A stretch of DNA of 64,000 nucleotides from Neotabrizicola shimadae (GTDB lineage Bacteria; Pseudomonadota; Alphaproteobacteria; Rhodobacterales; Rhodobacteraceae), in contig NZ_CP069370.1 in NCBI RefSeq assembly GCF_019623905.1, positions 1,860,001 to 1,924,000 on the forward strand. Reading direction: 5' to 3'. A program made the translations under genes and the position numbers. Below, in pieces: positions 62,483 through 64,000 of this stretch. Each line of letters begins with the position of its first letter. Within the stretch, counting starts at the first letter, position 1. The notes under the pieces are model-generated. The model was not told where the DNA came from. It did no database searches and saw nothing but the letters and a program-made list of their open reading frames with translations.

Positions 62483-63892
62483 ATGTCGCTGACCGATCTG
62501 TCCGCCTCTGACCTGTCGCGGCTGGTGGCGGCGCGGAAACTGGCGCCGTCCGAGATCATGGCGGCGCATCTGGAGCGCATTGCCGCGGTGAACGGTGCGG
62601 TGAATGCGCTGGTCAGCTTGCGCGACCCTGACGAAGTGATGGCTGAGGCGCGGGCGCTGGACGATGCGCCGCGCCGGGGCTGGCTGCACGGGCTGCCGGT
62701 GGCCGTGAAGGACCTGGTGGCGACCAGGGGCCTGCGGACGACCTATGGCTCGCCGCTGTTTGCCGATTTCCTGCCCGAGGCAGATGATCTGGTGGCGGCG
62801 CGGATGCGGGCGGCGGGGGCGGTGTTCGTGGGCAAGTCGAACGTGCCGGAATGGGGCCAGGGCAGCCATTCCTACAACCCGGTCTTTGGCGTGACGCGCA
62901 ACCCGTATGACCTGTCGCGCTCTGCGGGAGGGTCTTCGGGCGGCGCGGCGGCGGCGCTGGCGGCGCGGATGGTGCCGGTGGCGGACGGGTCGGACATGAT
63001 GGGGTCGCTGAGGAACCCCGCGGCCTTCTGCAACGTCTACGGCTTCCGGCCAAGCTGGGGGCTGGTGCCGGCGGATGCAGTGGGGGACACCTACCTGAAC
63101 ACGCTGGCGACCGAGGGGCCGATGGGGCGCACCGTCGAGGATGTGGCGCGGTTCCTGGAAGTGCTGGCGGGGGAAAACCCGGAGGTGCCGTTCTGCCGGA
63201 CGGCAGAACCCTATGCCGACCGGCTGGGCGGCGGGGTGAAGGGGCTGCGCATCGGCTGGCTGGGAGACTGGGGCGGCGCCTATGCGATGGAGCCCGGCAT
63301 CCTGGAGATCTGCCGTTCGGCTTTGGGACAGCTGGAGGAGATGGGGGCGGTGGTCGAGGAGGTGGTGCCTCCCTTCCCGGCGGAAAAGCTGTGGCTGGCC
63401 TGGGTGGCGCTGCGCGCCATGCTGAATGCGGGGGCCAAGCGGGCGTTTGCGCTGGACCCGGCGAAGCGCGCGAAGACCAAGCCCGAGACAATCTGGGAGA
63501 TCGAGCAGGGCATGGGGTTGAGTGCGGAAGCGGTTTACGAGGCGAGCGTGATCCGGTCGCGCTGGCACGCACGGGCGGCGAAGCTGTTCGAGACCTTTGA
63601 CGCTTTGGTGCTGCCCTCGGCGCAGGTCTGGCCCTTCCCGGCGGAATGGGACTGGCCGAAGGAGATCGCCGGGCGGACAATGGACACCTATCACCGCTGG
63701 ATGGAGGTGGTGATCCCGGTGAGCCTGATCGGCCTGTCGGCCCTGTCGGTGCCGGTGGGGTTCGGGGCGCAGGGCTTGCCGATGGGGATGCAGATCGCGG
63801 GCCGGGTTGGGGCGGATGCGCTGGTTCTGCGCATCGGTCAGGCCTGGCATGAGGCGACGGACTGGCCGGGCAAGCGCCCGCCGGTACTGTAA
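62483..63892 (+). CDS. Amidase signature family hydrolase (second)
   Basis: A 469-aa amidase. The catalytic Lys is in LPVAVKDLVATRG near residue 75, the cis-Ser in RSAGGSSGGAAAALAARM near 155, and the nucleophile Ser in GSDMMGSLRNPAAFCNVYGF near 180. The DMMGSLRNP form differs from the DTGGSIRIP consensus but occurs in other family members. It differs clearly from the first amidase, so the two probably act on different amides. The ATG at 62483 follows GAAGGAGCGGTC. It may be read from the pot operon through the hairpin region. Confidence 0.9.
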   Translation: MSLTDLSASDLSRLVAARKLAPSEIMAAHLERIAAVNGAVNALVSLRDPDEVMAEARALDDAPRRGWLHGLPVAVKDLVATRGLRTTYGSPLFADFLPEADDLVAARMRAAGAVFVGKSNVPEWGQGSHSYNPVFGVTRNPYDLSRSAGGSSGGAAAALAARMVPVADGSDMMGSLRNPAAFCNVYGFRPSWGLVPADAVGDTYLNTLATEGPMGRTVEDVARFLEVLAGENPEVPFCRTAEPYADRLGGGVKGLRIGWLGDWGGAYAMEPGILEICRSALGQLEEMGAVVEEVVPPFPAEKLWLAWVALRAMLNAGAKRAFALDPAKRAKTKPETIWEIEQGMGLSAEAVYEASVIRSRWHARAAKLFETFDALVLPSAQVWPFPAEWDWPKEIAGRTMDTYHRWMEVVIPVSLIGLSALSVPVGFGAQGLPMGMQIAGRVGADALVLRIGQAWHEATDWPGKRPPVL

Positions 63893-63931
63893 CGCTTGCC
63901 CTTGGGCCCGGCGCGGGCCAAGAGGCTGGAC

Positions 63932-64000
63932 ATGATGCTGTTCGCCTACCGCCTGTTGATGGGGATCGCCCTGCCCTTCGCCGTTCTGGCGACCTTGTGG
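63932..64000 (+). CDS. waaA: Start of a probable Kdo transferase gene (cut by window edge)
   Basis: Only 23 codons are present: MMLFAYRLLMGIALPFAVLA followed by TLW. The hydrophobic membrane-anchor start, with Tyr-Arg and Leu-Pro, resembles the N-terminus of 3-deoxy-D-manno-octulosonate transferases. An AGAGG motif lies seven bases before the ATG. The identity is tentative because the catalytic part is outside the window. Confidence 0.4.
   Translation, partial: MMLFAYRLLMGIALPFAVLATLW

Overview
The window is a high-GC stretch of a bacterial chromosome. It most resembles an aerobic alphaproteobacterium of the Rhodobacteraceae (Rhodobacter/Tabrizicola/Gemmobacter-like). This is an inference from several signs: a DksA with one Cys and the CxxT-x17-TxxA pattern known from Rhodobacter sphaeroides, two RTX-repeat proteins ending in Hint domains, a complete urea ABC transporter, and many short overlapping operons with ATGA or ATGGCTGA junctions. 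No integrase, plasmid origin, CRISPR array or complete insertion sequence is visible. The only RNA gene recognised is tRNA-Leu(CAA).

Layout. 0-9 kb: a VanX-like dipeptidase, a PQQ-type sugar dehydrogenase, a complete branched-chain amino acid type ABC transporter (binding protein, two ATPases, two permeases, and an extra small periplasmic protein) and an ArnT-like glycosyltransferase. 9-19 kb: a dimethylglycine/sarcosine dehydrogenase-like flavoprotein, a small 55-codon gene with a strong ribosome binding site, a MobA-like nucleotidyltransferase, and two large RTX/Hint proteins. 19-31 kb: the tRNA, a zinc peptidase, a YqaA/DsbB pair, an exonuclease III/TIM-barrel pair, a GT2 glycosyltransferase facing a methyltransferase-TPR fusion, ErpA, dGTPase, a frameshifted DHFR-like gene, a flavin monooxygenase and DksA. 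31-39 kb: a MoxR ATPase, a phytase, a DUF2927-type lipoprotein, a VWA protein, and a duplicated module of a small membrane protein plus a DedA protein, then an M48 peptidase. 39-45 kb: urtABCDE. 45-49 kb: ribose genes and an accessory-looking gap with a dispersed repeat, a hexanucleotide array and a phage GemA remnant. 49-56 kb: GAPDH, a DSD1-type PLP enzyme, a fused 5-oxoprolinase/hydantoinase and an L,D-transpeptidase. 57-64 kb: a polyamine-type ABC transporter flanked by two amidases, and the first codons of a probable Kdo transferase.

Nutrient uptake and nitrogen scavenging dominate the content: branched-chain amino acids or related solutes, urea, polyamine-like compounds, amides, oxoproline/hydantoin and phytate. 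Both binding-protein genes of the Liv and Urt operons are followed by a strong GC-rich hairpin before the next operon gene. This would let binding protein be made in excess of the membrane parts.

The most unusual signals are three. The first is a two-copy intergenic element: a perfect palindrome, exactly 39 variable bases, then a conserved 18-base box. The second is the tandemly repeated small-membrane-protein/DedA module next to a VWA gene. The third is an unlisted small gene whose start is preceded by AGGAGG and an AT-rich palindrome. A fresh 324-bp tandem duplication inside one RTX gene is also clear.
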